A DNA stretch of 64,000 bases, taken from NCBI RefSeq assembly GCF_028372415.1, contig NC_092874.1, positions 57,201,865 to 57,265,864 on the forward strand. Reading direction: 5' to 3'. A program made the position numbers and the translations under genes. A model generated the notes under the pieces. That model was not told the origin of the DNA. It saw only the letters and a list, made by a program, of their open reading frames with translations, and searched no databases. Positions 11,475-22,187 of this stretch are shown in pieces. This DNA comes from Notamacropus eugenii. Lineage: Eukaryota > Chordata > Mammalia > Diprotodontia > Macropodidae. Positions within the stretch are counted from its first letter, which is position 1, and each line of letters opens with the position of its first letter.

Positions 11475-11758
11475 ATCTAAAAGTTAACACCTAGGAAATA
11501 TGATTTCAAAAAAGGGAGGTGGGCCAGTCATGCAGTGAGAGTGAGTGATGAAAGATGGATATACCAAAGGCTATTCTGGTATGCATACAATGTGAAAAAA
11601 CCTAGATGAAGAAGACTCCTAGAATGTTAGGCAGACCAACTGTGGTGAATTTATGAGAAGACATGGGGAAAAATATCAAAATATGAGAAGGCATTGATAT
11701 GCTTCTACTTTACTATTAGAGGGAAGGCTCATACTGATGAGCTAACCATTCCACTGAA
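11475..11758 (+). mobile_element. RTE (BovB-like) LINE C-terminal and 3' end fragment
   Basis: Conceptual translation gives RTE C-terminal motifs (GRWASHAVRVSDERW, then a WYAYNVKKP-type segment and a YEKTWGKI-type segment) in the order seen in RTE ORF2. The reading is broken by stops. It ends close to ctcatactgatgagctaacc. Confidence 0.75.
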
Positions 11759-11759
11759 T

Positions 11760-12508
11760 CAGTGGTTCTCAAAGTATGAGCCAAGGACCCCTGGAAGTCC
11801 CTAAGACCCTTTCAATGAATGGATGCAGTCAAAATGTTTGCATGATTATATTAAGATGTTATTTACCTATTAAAATTTCTCTTTTCCAATTACTTACCTG
11901 TGTGAGGTCAGATTCTCTTCACACATTTTATTCAAAATAATGTATCACAACAGATTAAAAACAGAAATATGAGGATGCAGCCATTTTCCATCATGGCAGA
12001 TTTGAAACAATGCCACTCTTATCACTATTTTTTAAAATATAGTTACTTTCATAAGCTTATACTATTTGTGTTAACACATGCAATGGATTTATTTTTGTTG
12101 TGTTAAAATTAAATAAACATTTTTTATTTCTAATATAGCAAATATCAAAAGACATAATAATAATAATAGCTAATATTTATATAGCACTTACTATGTGCCA
12201 GATATTGTGCTAAGTGCTTTAAAATGATCTCATTTGATCCTCACAACAAGTGTGGCAGGTGCTACCTCTCCAAATCAGGAAACTGAGGCAAACAGAGGTT
12301 ACGTGACTTTTCCAGGGTCATAGAGCTACTAAGTATCTGAGGTTGGATTTGAACTTAGGTCTTCCTAACTCCAAGAGGGTCCTTCATCCATTATACCACC
12401 TAGTTGACCCCATAAACCTCCATCACCCTCATAAAAGATTTTTGGAGACCTCAATAACTTTAAGAGGATAAAGACATCTTGAAGCAAAAAGTTGGAGAAT
12501 CATTACTT
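11760..12508 (+). mobile_element. hAT-type DNA transposon relic with a nested MIR
   Basis: The left end cagtggttctcaaagtatga with ggacccctggaagtccctaa and the right end ttggagaatcatta form the inverted ends typical of non-autonomous hAT elements. The interior is A+T-rich and carries a MIR at 12158-12412. No clear 8-bp target duplication remains. Confidence 0.7.
12158..12412 (-). mobile_element. MIR/Ther-1 SINE, near full length
   Basis: Reverse strand: gcacttactatgtgccagat, tgatcctcacaac, aatcaggaaactgaggcaaa, then head end ataccacctagttg. It sits inside the hAT relic and so is younger than it. Confidence 0.9.
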
Positions 12509-13109
12509 TAAGATACTGAACTATAAAGAAAATATGGGATTGTTTGATGGTTTCCTTTCCCTCTCATAATCTTTCCTTCTCCCTTAACAAAACAAGCAAA
12601 CAAATATTTCTTGGCAGGCTAATGATATAAAACTCTAGATGCTGAAATGCTGCAGTTACTAATATAAATGCTATTTACTAGAAAGATTTAAGCCTCCTAA
12701 ATGTCATACTTACTTCCACTGTATTATTTAGGAGTTTTAGGCATGTTACATATCTATTTAGTCTTAAGAATATTAATAGTGCTTATTGTTTCTATAAAAT
12801 AAGTAAGAAACTTTTCTATTTAGAAATGATTGGTCCCCTCTTATTTTTTCTTGGAATAAACCTTTAATATAATAATGGCATCATTTGATTATAGAATGTT
12901 GACAAATATTTCCCTAGAGCAAATAGCCTTTGATTTATGATTAAAACATTATTTCTGAGATAAATCTTTCTCTGGCCGTCGCTAAAACTCGTTTCAAATA
13001 AACTGGCCTACGATATGTTCCTTGACTCTTCCAAAATTATTTGTTTTGAAAAATATATTTTGCATTTACTTCTATGTTGACATGTGGATGACCACACAGT
13101 TTCCTTCCC
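12509..13109. other. A+T-rich unique DNA with an enhancer-like block
   Basis: No repeat is recognised. The segment 12885-13025 carries a TCF/LEF-like CCTTTGAT (12927-12934) overlapping a PBX/HOX-like TGATTTAT (12931-12938), and several CpGs within about 35 bp in an otherwise CpG-poor window. Regulatory function is inferred, not shown. Confidence 0.35.
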
Positions 13110-13260
13110 TAACCGCCTGCACCCCTAGTAGAATGTAAGCTCTTTGAAGGAAGGAATGGTTTGGTTTTGTCTTTTCCTCAGGGACTAGTACATGCCTGGC
13201 TCACAGTGGGCACTTAGGTAAAAGCTCGCTGCATTGAAATTGAATTGGATTGAATGAAAT
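13110..13260 (+). mobile_element. L2 LINE 3' end
   Basis: Signature gaatgtaagctctttgaagg, then gcctggctcacagtgggcac. The terminus is followed by an ATTGAA-rich run. Confidence 0.7.
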
Positions 13261-13737
13261 TGAACCAAACTAAACTGAGTGGAGGAAAAAGTGAAAAGAT
13301 ACAGCCCCCTGCCACCTTACTTTCAATGTTATCCATCTGATGCCATTGACTAGGATGTTTTTTTTTTTTTTAACAGCCTTGCAAACACTTCAGCCAGCAC
13401 ATAGCATTAACATATATTTTCTGGCAATGACTTTCAGAATATGCTACACCTGTGTTCCCAAATCTACTTTGGAAACTCAATGTTCTTTAAAATATATGCA
13501 TATTTTTCTAAATTACTATATAAAATCTGGCAATTTTCCTGATCACCTTTCACAGCCAAGCCCATTGAATGGGGCTCACAGTTTCAAGATGTGAATTCTG
13601 CAACATCATTAAATTGACCTTTGATTTGGAATTAGTTAGTTCTCAGGGTTATATCTACACCACCAAAGAGAAGTGAAAACTTAAGTAGAAAGTTAGATGC
13701 ACATTGGAATCAAATGGCAAATACTTCAGGGACATCA
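13261..13737. other. No recognised feature
   Basis: A poly-T run lies at about 13357-13371. Otherwise this is unique A+T-rich sequence. Confidence 0.5.
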
Positions 13738-13896
13738 TAGGATCATAGATTAAGATCTGGAAGACACCTTAGGGACTATCAAATATCTCCTCCTTTGACA
13801 GATCAGGAAACTAAGGAATAGATAGATTAATGATTTGCCCAGGGTCATGCTATTAGTAAATAGATGAGGCAGGATTTGAATTTAGCTCTTCCTGTT
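13738..13896 (-). mobile_element. MIR3/Ther-2-like SINE, interrupted at its head
   Basis: Reverse copy: aggatcatagattaagatct, gatcaggaaactaagg, gcccagggtcatgctattag, aggatttgaatttagctct. It is cut by the SINE insertion that follows. Confidence 0.8.
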
Positions 13897-14118
13897 GGCT
13901 CAGTGAATAGAGGGCTGGGCCTGGAGACCACAGGACCTGAGTTCAAATCAGATCAGATCTCAGATATTTTCTAACTATATGACCGTGAACAAATTACTTA
14001 AGTTTGCTCCCTTTCCTCACTTGTAAAATGAGCTGGAGAAGGAAATAGCAAACCACTTTAGTATCTTTGTCAAGGAAACCCCAAATGTGGTCACTCAGAG
14101 TCAGACTTGACCAAACAA
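13897..14118 (+). mobile_element. Marsupial MIR-like CORE-SINE
   Basis: Head ggctcagtgaatagagggct, core gacctgagttcaaatcagat, tail ctggagaaggaaatagcaaa. Target duplication cttcctgtt at 13888-13896 and 14119-14127 (9 bp, perfect). Confidence 0.93.
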
Positions 14119-14127
14119 CTTCCTGTT

Positions 14128-14504
14128 TCCCAGACCCATTCCCTACCCACTACTTCCTGATCCTCACAGGACCCTGAGACCTTTCAACAATCTCTGACCA
14201 CGTTTTTATCTACGATCAGGAATGGAGGCATAAGAAAGATGTTTATAACATTTTCAGGAATGCTCACACTTAGGAAGACAGGAACTGTCGTTGAAACAAC
14301 CTTGATAGCTTTGTAAAGCTCATTGAACAAAAATAAGCTAAAATTCAATAAAGATGGATGTAAAGGAATACATTTAAGGATAAAAAAAACCCAATACTTC
14401 AAATTCAGAATTGAGAAAGAGTGACTAGAATAGAATAGAATAGACCTTGATAATTGAAAAAGATCTGGGTATCATATTTGTCTGCAAAAGAATATGATTC
14501 ATCA
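14128..14504. other. No recognised feature
   Basis: Unique-looking DNA. A short repeat of gaatagaata units is at about 14428-14443. Confidence 0.5.
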
Positions 14505-14640
14505 TCATCAATAACTGCCAACACTTCTTGAGTACAGAACAATTGTAGGACATCATGCTGGGCACAGAGATACAAGAAAGTATAAGATGTCAATGCAGCC
14601 CTTGAGCTGGGAAGTCTTACAATCTACCAGCAAGAATGAT
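14505..14640 (-). mobile_element. L2 LINE 3' end, reverse strand
   Basis: Weak but ordered match: catcatgctgggcacagaga, cagcccttgagctgggaagt, cttacaatctacc. Confidence 0.6.
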
Positions 14641-14797
14641 GATGATACCTCCTTATAGGGAAATGAGCAGATAGAAGGTATTGTCATGTACTATATAAAT
14701 GTTTATTCCCTTATAGTTTGTGCAGCATGTTGAGGTTTGTGCTTTTCTCACGTGCATTATCTACTTTGACATCCAAAGTCTCCCTGTGAGATAGGAA

Positions 14798-14977
14798 GGG
14801 GGCCATCTTCCAGTGTCCCAATCTAAATCCTGCCCCTGGATCCAGATGGCTCTGGAGGAGAAAGTGAGCCTGGTGACTTTGCACAGCTCTCCCTCACTTA
14901 AATCCAATTCACCTGCAAACCATGGCATGACCTTCCTGTTGTCATATTTGTCTTTGAGAATGAAGGACAAACAACAA
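14798..14977 (-). mobile_element. SINE with RTE-like tail, reverse strand
   Basis: Read on the minus strand it starts at a 'ttgtttgtccttcattctca' type end and contains gccatggtttgcagg and ccagagccatctggatcc. A direct repeat cctgtgagataggaa (14783-14797) recurs with a 4-base expansion at 14978-14996. Confidence 0.8.
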
Positions 14978-14997
14978 CCTGTGAGTGAGATAGGAAA

Positions 14998-15285
14998 GAA
15001 ACAAGCATTTATTAAGCACCTACTGTGTGCCAGGTACTATGTGAAGCACTCTACAAATATTATCTCTCTTGATTCCCACAACACCTCTGGTAGGTGGATG
15101 CTACCATTATCCCCACTTTGGAGCAGAAGAAACTGATGCAGTCAGAGAGGTTAAGTGACTTGTCCAGGGTCACACAGCTAATAAGTGTCTGAGGACAGAG
15201 TTGAACTCAGGAAGTTGAATCTTTGTAATTCGAGTTCCAGTACTCTACAGTGCTCTAGACACTGCACCACCTAGTTGCCCCACTA
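14998..15285 (-). mobile_element. MIR/Ther-1 SINE, near full length
   Basis: Reverse copy: gcacctactgtgtgccaggt, gattcccacaacacctctgg, cttgtccagggtcacacag, ending at ccacctagttgcccc. The preceding 14690-14797 is also MIR-like and is probably a second relic or the same copy pushed apart. Confidence 0.9.
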
Positions 15286-15326
15286 CATTAGCTAATGCAT
15301 AGATAGATGATAGACAGATGGGTGGA

Positions 15327-15327
15327 T

Positions 15328-15390
<63 letters not shown>
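15327..15390 (+). repeat. (GA)n microsatellite
   Basis: Almost pure GA over 64 bp, preceded by degenerate GATA/GACA units. Confidence 0.98.
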
Positions 15391-15393
<3 letters not shown>

Positions 15394-15860
15394 GTATAGG
15401 ACAGCACATGATAAGCAAAATTTTACCATGATAGATACTGAGTTCTCTAGTAATTCAGATCCAAGAGGGACTATAGGAGGTTAGCAAGGTCAAGGAAGGC
15501 TTTCTAATCTTGAAAGCAACCTTGTTAGCTTGAAAGTTTGGAGATTCTGGGGTAGGGCTGTCAGGTCAACTGTAAAATGCCTATTCAGAAATCCAGCAAA
15601 CTGTTTCATGTTCTGACGCTAAAGACTCTACCTCTTAGCAAAATATGACAACAGCTTTTAAGCCACCATATCCTGCTTAAAGTCTCTCTGTTAACATATG
15701 CTTGTGGGAGCCTTTTGTACTAAGTATATTAAGGCTTTTTGTATCAAGTTTTTATGCGGAGGAAATAAATACTCATCCCATACCCGATTTGAACTGTACA
15801 TTGAGTACCTTTCTACTCCTCCCTTCAGGGACAATCCATGGCATGAACTAAACATAAAAT
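15391..15860. other. No recognised feature
   Basis: Unique-looking DNA with no repeat family or coding signal recognised. Confidence 0.5.
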
Positions 15861-15990
15861 AAATAGATGTATGTATGCATGTATGTATGCATATATGTAT
15901 ATATGTGCATGTACATATTTGTGTATATTTTCCCATACATATGTATATTTATATTCATCTATATACATATACATAAATACACACATATGT
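15861..15990 (+). repeat. Degenerate (TATG)n / (TATA) microsatellite
   Basis: Repeated TATG/CATG and ATAT units are interrupted by point changes. Open frames rich in Tyr/Cys/Ile here are artefacts. Confidence 0.9.
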
Positions 15991-16117
15991 TTTTCCCCCT
16001 ATCATATCAAGGTAGGTAGGGATGTAACAATTCAGAAAATATGTGAAAAAGAGGTGAACGTTTCTTCTGGAGGCCAAACCTTCATGTGTCCAGAGTAGAT
16101 TTCCCCTTAGTGAAGAA

Positions 16118-16150
16118 AGAAAAAGACAGACAGAGAGAGAGAGAGACAGA

Positions 16151-16206
<56 letters not shown>

Positions 16207-16240
16207 AGAACAGAGAGAGAAAGAGAGAGAGAGGGAGAGA
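16118..16240 (+). repeat. (GA)n microsatellite with CAGA interruptions
   Basis: Purine-only tract on the plus strand with ACAGAGA interruptions. The Arg/Glu open frame on plus and the Ser/Leu frame on minus are its translations. Confidence 0.97.
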
Positions 16241-16344
16241 GCAGTATCTCAGCCCCTTGGGATCAGTAGTGGTCCTAGGGATCAAACATGGGTCACCCTC
16301 CATTGTCACCTCCATCTCATAGTGTCCCCATCTTCCTTTGACGT

Positions 16345-16600
16345 TCAAAAGAAGTATCACCTCCTACAGGAATCCAAATCTGATTCTCAAAGTTGTTAGT
16401 GCCCTATGTGTATTTTTGCCACTTAATTTCCCATGTTATGTACATGGTGATTCCCATCTGCCAATAAATTGGAAAGTCACTGAGAGCAGACACTGCTTCA
16501 TGTTTGTATCCCCAGCACCAATCACAGTGTCTGACATGCACTTTACAAAGGTACTTTAAAAGCACTTTAAAAACATTGGTTGAATTCCTGAATAAGTAAG
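16345..16600 (+). mobile_element. L2 LINE 3' end
   Basis: ccaataaattggaaagtcac resembles the 'gaatgtaagctccttgagg' position, followed by ttgtatccccagcaccaatc and cagtgtctgacatgcacttt. Confidence 0.65.
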
Positions 16601-16724
16601 CCATGGGAGTCAAGGAGATCTCCTTGGGAGAGCATGTGAAGTGAGAAAACCAGAAGACTATTGATTAGACCAATATTTGAAGGAAAAAGTAGGAAGTGGA
16701 GCCATCAAAAGATACAGAGAGGAA

Positions 16725-16949
16725 ACCATACTGCCTCCCTCACGTCTCTCATAGAGTTAAAATATTAATATATCCAATTAGACAATTTAGAATAAAATAA
16801 AATCAATAGCACTCTATGTGCTATACCATTCTTCTCACTTTCATTGTTGTCATCATTATTAATAAATGTGAGCTATTGATTTTAACTTATTCTAAATTGT
16901 CTAATTTAATATATTAACTCTATGAGATAAATGAAGGAGGCAGTGTGGT
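16725..16949. repeat. Fold-back inverted repeat (arms about 80-88 bp)
   Basis: The left arm 16725-16812 and right arm 16870-16949 are reverse complements with a few changes and small gaps (for example tctcatagagttaa against ttaactctatgaga, and agacaatttagaat against attctaaattgtct). The loop is about 57 bp. The right arm runs into the start of a MIR, and the left arm carries the mirror image of that start, so the structure looks like an inverted copy made in place. Confidence 0.85.
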
Positions 16950-17130
16950 ATGGTAGGCAGAACACTGACTCTGGAGAGGACCTGAGTTGAAATCTTACCT
17001 CTAAAGCTTAGTACCTATGGGACCTTGGGCAATTTATTTAACCTCTCTGAGCCTCATTTTCCTCATTTGTAAAGGAGTTAGACCAGATGGCCTCTAAATT
17101 CTCATACAGCTCTATATCCATGGTCTCATG
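16936..17130 (+). mobile_element. MIR3/Ther-2-like SINE
   Basis: ggcagtgtggtatggtaggc, gacctgagttgaaatc, gggcaatttatttaacctct, then gttagaccagatggcctcta. Confidence 0.85.
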
Positions 17131-17255
17131 GAAGCTATATATTACTATTCTATTTTGAATATGAGGAAACTGAGAGATATGGATGGTTAGGAACTTGCCT
17201 AAGGTCCCCCATCTAGTAAGTGTTAAAGGCAAAATTACTCAGAAGACTAGGATTC
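17131..17255 (-). mobile_element. MIR fragment, reverse strand
   Basis: Contains aatatgaggaaactgagaga and ccatctagtaagtgttaaag. Confidence 0.65.
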
Positions 17256-17435
17256 CAGTCCAATCTATGTCACTGTGATCTTGATCTAGTGTCTTAACCT
17301 CTCTGGACCTTATCTGCATATTGGGGTGATAGAGCAAAAAATGATCTTGAAGTTCCCTCCCACCACCAAACTCAATGAATCAATGAGCTCATAAGATTTC
17401 TGATGCCTCCCTCACTTTCTGGGATTCTATGACTG
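17256..17435 (+). mobile_element. MIR3-like fragment
   Basis: gtgtcttaacctctctggac is followed by a 'gatcttgaagttccctccc' 3' block. Confidence 0.65.
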
Positions 17436-17499
17436 TTCATTGATTGACTAAGGATTAAGTAAGTTCAGGGAACTTAACCACCAGGTTGATCACAGAATA

Positions 17500-17621
17500 A
17501 TGACTTCCTTCCTCCCTTCCCCCTCATCCTATCTTTCCTTCCTTCCTTCCTTTCTCCTTCTATCCATTCTTCCTTCTCCTTATCCTCTCTTTCTCTGTTT
17601 GTCTCTCTGTGTGCGTGTGTG

Positions 17622-17654
<33 letters not shown>

Positions 17655-17672
17655 TTCTCCCTCCCTCCCTTA
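17500..17672 (+). repeat. Pyrimidine-rich compound microsatellite
   Basis: CCTT/CTTC units, then TG and TCTG/TC units, all pyrimidine-rich on plus. Confidence 0.9.
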
Positions 17673-17814
17673 AGTTAGGACAGTTCTCAGAGACCATCTG
17701 CAAAGCTACAGGTGGGCTGTAACCAGTTTTGGGCGAGGAACTACCCATACCAAGGGGAGAGAGTACACATATCAGAAAATTAAACATCTTTGAAATTAAA
17801 ACTATATTGTCACA

Positions 17815-17950
17815 TTCCTTACTAGAATGCCTACATATTCCATAAATACAGAGACTCTGGCTTACCTAAATTTTATATCTTACCCAGATCTTATTATAAT
17901 GTTTCTGCATAATATAGGTGCTAATTAAATGTTTGATGAATTTAATTCAG
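17815..17950 (+). mobile_element. L2 LINE 3' end
   Basis: Weak L2 terminus: tactagaatgcctacatatt, then ataggtgctaattaaatgtt. Confidence 0.5.
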
Positions 17951-18034
17951 TCTTCATTTCTAATATATAAAAAGGTATCAAACTAAAAAGAATAGGTTTT
18001 GAACAAACATTTTGCATTTTCCTCACACTATCTT

Positions 18035-18200
18035 AATCCCTGAAGTCAGAGAACATGGGTTCAAATCTTCCTTCTACCTATGTGATACTAAGCTATTCAC
18101 TTTACCCCTTTGATCTCAGTTTACCTCCTCTGTAAAATGAGAGAGTAAGAGTAGAAAATATTAACAATTCCTTCCATCTCTAAATCTATGAAACCAACTT
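18035..18200 (+). mobile_element. MIR3-like SINE fragment
   Basis: gaacatgggttcaaatc, gatctcagtttacctcctct, gtaaaatgagagagtaagag, then ttccttccatctctaaatct. Confidence 0.75.
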
Positions 18201-18949
18201 CTTTTAAGTATCTGGCTCAATACTTCAGAAATAATTGAGCCTTCTAGAAAATCACTGAATTTTCTCCAGATTCTGGTGATTACTTAGTATCAAAATGAAT
18301 TTACATAACAAAAAATGATGGACATTAATAATTATTTGGTTGTATACATCTAAGAACAAAAACAGAATGCCATTATTATACCCTGGATTGATCTGTCTAT
18401 GTAATATTGATCAAATTCATCATATAATTTACAAGATTCCCTTTTATTCTGTGTACTGCAGACACAGTCCCAAGCTACCGTGAGTCTAATTCATTACCCA
18501 GAGTGCCATGTCAAAGGTCATCGGTTCCCCGCTTTCTACTTCAGTGTAAGGGTAAGATGATACAAGGCCTGGACACATAAAAAATCAATGATGATTGTTG
18601 TACCAGTTATTTAGATATCTAGTAAATTTATTCAATTTACTATATAAATTATATATCTTATGAAATCAATTAAAATGAGTTAGTCTGTCAATTAATTACT
18701 TTAATGCATGTGCAGACTCAATCTGGTTTGAAAGATTATATCCCTTAATGAAATATACTAGCAGAATTGATAGCAGAAGCCTGGTAGGAATTTTAAAACA
18801 GGACAGTATTAACACGTAGCTGAAAAAAGAATTTTCGAAAATTGAAATCATGCTTTTAAAAAGCTGAGAATAAAAACCTACTCTTCCTTTTCCTTGCTAT
18901 AGAAATGATGCCAGCTTACTGGCTCATGATCTGGTGGAAACTGGAACCA
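18201..18949. other. Unique A+T-rich DNA with enhancer-like content
   Basis: No repeat is recognised over about 750 bp. Several homeodomain-core (TAATTA) sites, an AAT-rich block at 18290-18345, and a DR1-like nuclear-receptor site TGTCAAAGGTCA at 18509-18520 are present. Function is inferred only. Confidence 0.35.
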
Positions 18950-19145
18950 ATCACAGAACCTTAGATCTTGAGGTAGAAGGGGCCTTATAGGTCATCTGGT
19001 CCAAACCACTCATTTTACAGATGAAAAGAACTACTGCCCAGAGAGGTTAAGTTGGCTTGCATGAAGTCAAGAAGGTAGCAACTGGCAAAGCCAAGATTCT
19101 AACCCTAAATTCAGCACTCTTTCCCCAACACCCTGTTGCCCCCAC
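18950..19145 (-). mobile_element. MIR3/Ther-2-like SINE, reverse strand
   Basis: agaaccttagatcttgaggt, gggccttataggtcatctgg, cattttacagatgaaaagaa, cagagaggttaag, with head end near accctgttgccccc. Confidence 0.85.
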
Positions 19146-19410
19146 TCAACTGGCAAGTATTTATTAAGCATTTACTATGTAACAGACAATCAGGGCAAAG
19201 ATAAAATTGGAGAAACAATTGGTCTGGCTCTTACTGTACTTGATTTGGTAGATGATCCACCAAAAATTCTCGAAGAGGCATCTTTCCTTGATTCTAAAAG
19301 ATGCCATCCCCAATACTCCTGTGTCATGACAGAGTCTTTTTTGTCTCAGTAGCCCCTACCACAGTGCCTGGCACACAGTAGACACTTAGCAAATCTTTGT
19401 TGAATTGACG
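19146..19410. mobile_element. Two L2 LINE 3' end pieces (minus then plus)
   Basis: aagtatttattaagcattta on the reverse strand is followed from about 19260 by a forward piece with ctaccacagtgcctggcaca and cagtagacacttagcaaatc. Confidence 0.65.
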
Positions 19411-21239
19411 AGTATGAACACTGAGCTTTCCAAGGATCCTTACTGAGAACATAAATTATGTCCCAGCCAATTACTTACCAGATCCAATGACAGCCATGAG
19501 ACACAGCTGGAAAATAACTACTTGTGCAAACCAATGTAATGAGCAGGGAATAAACACCTAGATTATTTCTGTAACCACAGAGAATTTTGACTTGTTTTTT
19601 TTAACTGAGAAAACACCTCTTTTTGGCTACTGGAAAGGAATGATGTGGGAAATGGAGGTTACTGCCAAGTAGGGAATGAAGGTGGTATGGCTGAGAAGGA
19701 AATCTGCTTTGCTATTCACAACCTTGCTTGTCTATCCTACTATCACTGGAAAGAGACTGGTCTGTTTCTTTTATAGCTATGCACTTCACAGCTCCTCATT
19801 CAAAAATTCTTTGGCAAAATGAAGAACATTGGTAAGGAGGAACAGTGAGACATGAGTTCAACCATGTAGTTGGCATAGGCTCTTATTAAATGCAGAAGAT
19901 CACAGAAATCTGGACCATCTAAGTGACCAAAGTGATGAAGAGGCCTTGGTATAAAACATTTAAAATTCCCACAACAAATATTTTCATAGGTCACAATTTG
20001 CTCCCCATTGATGGAAAATTGATGTTTACATTTTTTTTAAAGAATGCAGTACCAATTCTCAGGAACAAGAGAAAATGGTATCTTCCCCTCCCTTTTCCAG
20101 TTCAGTCTGGTTTCGCTTGGCAAGCATTGCTTTATTTCCCTTGGCTTTTAATGGACCATATGCCAACGACTTTGCTTCCTCCATATTTCCTCATTGTCAG
20201 AAGTAATGTTGGTAGATGACATCTTCAAGTGTCTAAGCTGGGCTGGAAGAAAGGGCTGAGAACTGAATTATGCTCCCTCTGCTGGTTGTGTGATCTCCCT
20301 GAACAAGTAAACCTTTCTCTTTTTTCTGGGGGTGGGGGGAAAGAGGGGGACCTTCCATCTAATGCCTATGGGATTTCTTGAGCATAGAGCTAGAGGTCCT
20401 CCTTGTGTGGCATTAAAGAACCTACCTAAGGTCATCGGGAGCATAACTAGTCATTACTTACAAGGAATTCTCTGATGTTTGCTTTTTCTGAGACAGCATA
20501 CACAACTCAGGTTGCAGGACAGAGTTAAATCCTGGGGTTTATCACTCTGAAGAGGACAGATGGCACACCTACCCAGAAATAGCTTTTCTGGAAGGGGAAC
20601 ACATGGTAAATTGCATTAATTGTAATAATTGCTTTTTATGCCTTGATAAAACTGAAAGAGAACTATAAAGATCTTTTAACCATGACAAATGAATTTAGTT
20701 TTCCCTCTACTAAGACAGTGCTAGAGCCAATACTTGGGGTCTGGCTTATAGCCCCTAGGAAAAAAAAAACCCAGTAGTCTACTGGTGAAGGAAACAGAGA
20801 AGAAAGGGTAGATTGCTGCAGGCACCTTAATGCATAACAAGCTGGAAAAGAATTATTTCTGGGGCAAATTCATGAAACTATAAACTAGTGACAAAAAAAA
20901 TTATTGTTCTTTCAAAGATGGAGGCTGGGAAGAGAAGGGAGACATGACTGTAAAAAATCCTCATCCCTTCTAGGTCTTAGTGTAACTGGCTTTCTTTCCA
21001 CAGTTACCTTCTTTTGAATCTTGGCCCTACAATTTAATAGTGTGATGCTGGAGAAGTCCCTCTATAGGCATTCTTTATAAAATGAAGGGATAGATAATCT
21101 GGAAGATCCTTCCTTTGATTGAATAATTAAATCCTGGGATTTAATTGTCCTCACAGGCTCACAGATTTACATATACAGCCTGAGTATCTCACTTGAACTT
21201 CAATCTCAACTGCTAATGCCCTCCCAACCCAAATAACCA
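19411..21239. other. Mostly unique DNA without genes
   Basis: About 1.8 kb lacks recognised repeats. Short open frames (for example 19923-20219) show no homology. A TAAT-rich block at 20605-20690 resembles conserved non-coding DNA. A-runs at 20760-20769 and 20891-20900 are present. Confidence 0.45.
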
Positions 21240-21460
21240 AGTACTTCATTAATTTGTGTTTATTAACTTTGATTTATTTATAAACTAAATGTGTATGCCT
21301 TTGTTTTCTCCACCATTTGAATATAAGTTCATTGTGGGTAGAGATCACTTCACTCTTTGAGCCTGTATCTTCAGCACAGAGGATGGCTGGTGTTTGTCCT
21401 TCTCAAAGAACCTAGTACAAGCGCTTGACACAGAGCAGGTGCTTAATAAATATTTGTTAG
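21240..21460 (+). mobile_element. L2 LINE 3' end
   Basis: tgaatataagttcattgtgg, gcctgtatcttcagcacaga, then gcaggtgcttaataaatatt. Confidence 0.75.
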
Positions 21461-21639
21461 GATGGCTTTTGCTTTGAACTAATCCTCTGGTTGGCCTGGT
21501 AAGAGAAACTCCAAGTTGTGTTTTTGAGTGGATTCTAATCCAAATAATGCTGTGAACCTTGGGTGCTTTTCAGAGGGTTGAGAAGACCTATTTTTGTAAA
21601 GAATGCAGACCCATTTCCCATGCGAATTTTCTCTCTTAT

Positions 21640-21962
21640 TCCCTTTGACTTATTATGACAGCCTCCACAACCTATCTCTTAGGTACTTAGCTCACAAAGT
21701 TCACAGCTCCCTAACCTCTCTTACTCTATGGTCTAGTCAAACTGGATTACTTGTAAATTTGACTAGACCTACCGATCTTATGATTTTCTACTTTCTGAGC
21801 CTTTGCCAATACCATTCACTGTACATGGATTCACCTTTATTTCATCTTCTTAATACCATTCTGTTGAATCCTACACATCCTTTAAAATCAAGCTCAGAAT
21901 CCTCCATGAAGACTTCTCTGATTCTTCTCCCTCTTATCAACTATCCCTCTAAGTATAAATTA
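21640..21962 (+). mobile_element. L2 LINE internal 3' region
   Basis: L2-like order: cctccacaacctatctctta, gagcctttgccaataccatt, tcctttaaaatcaagctcag, ccatgaagacttctctgatt. The 120-codon open frame over it has no independent support. A 12-bp perfect hairpin (21730-21741 / 21758-21769) lies within. Confidence 0.7.
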
Positions 21963-22187
21963 TAAAATGGTGAGCTAAACCCAATTTCTTCCAGACTGCT
22001 TTAGAGTTTTCTCAGCAGTTTTTGTCTAATAATGAGTCCTTGCTACAGTAGTTGAAGTCTTTAGGGTCATCAAACACTAGGTTACTAGGTTTGTTTGCTT
22101 CTCTATAGACAATGGTCAGTCTGTTCCACTGATCCCATTTTTCCTTTTTAACTAGTACCAAATAGTTTTGCTAACTACTGTACAATA

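Noticed and set aside
16082-16360. Open frames rich in Arg/Glu and Ser/Leu on opposite strands
   Set aside because: Both are translations of the GA repeat.
21730-21769. 12-bp perfect hairpin with a 16-base loop
   Set aside because: It lies within an L2 relic. Isolated short hairpins are expected by chance, and no U-run or RNA-gene context follows.
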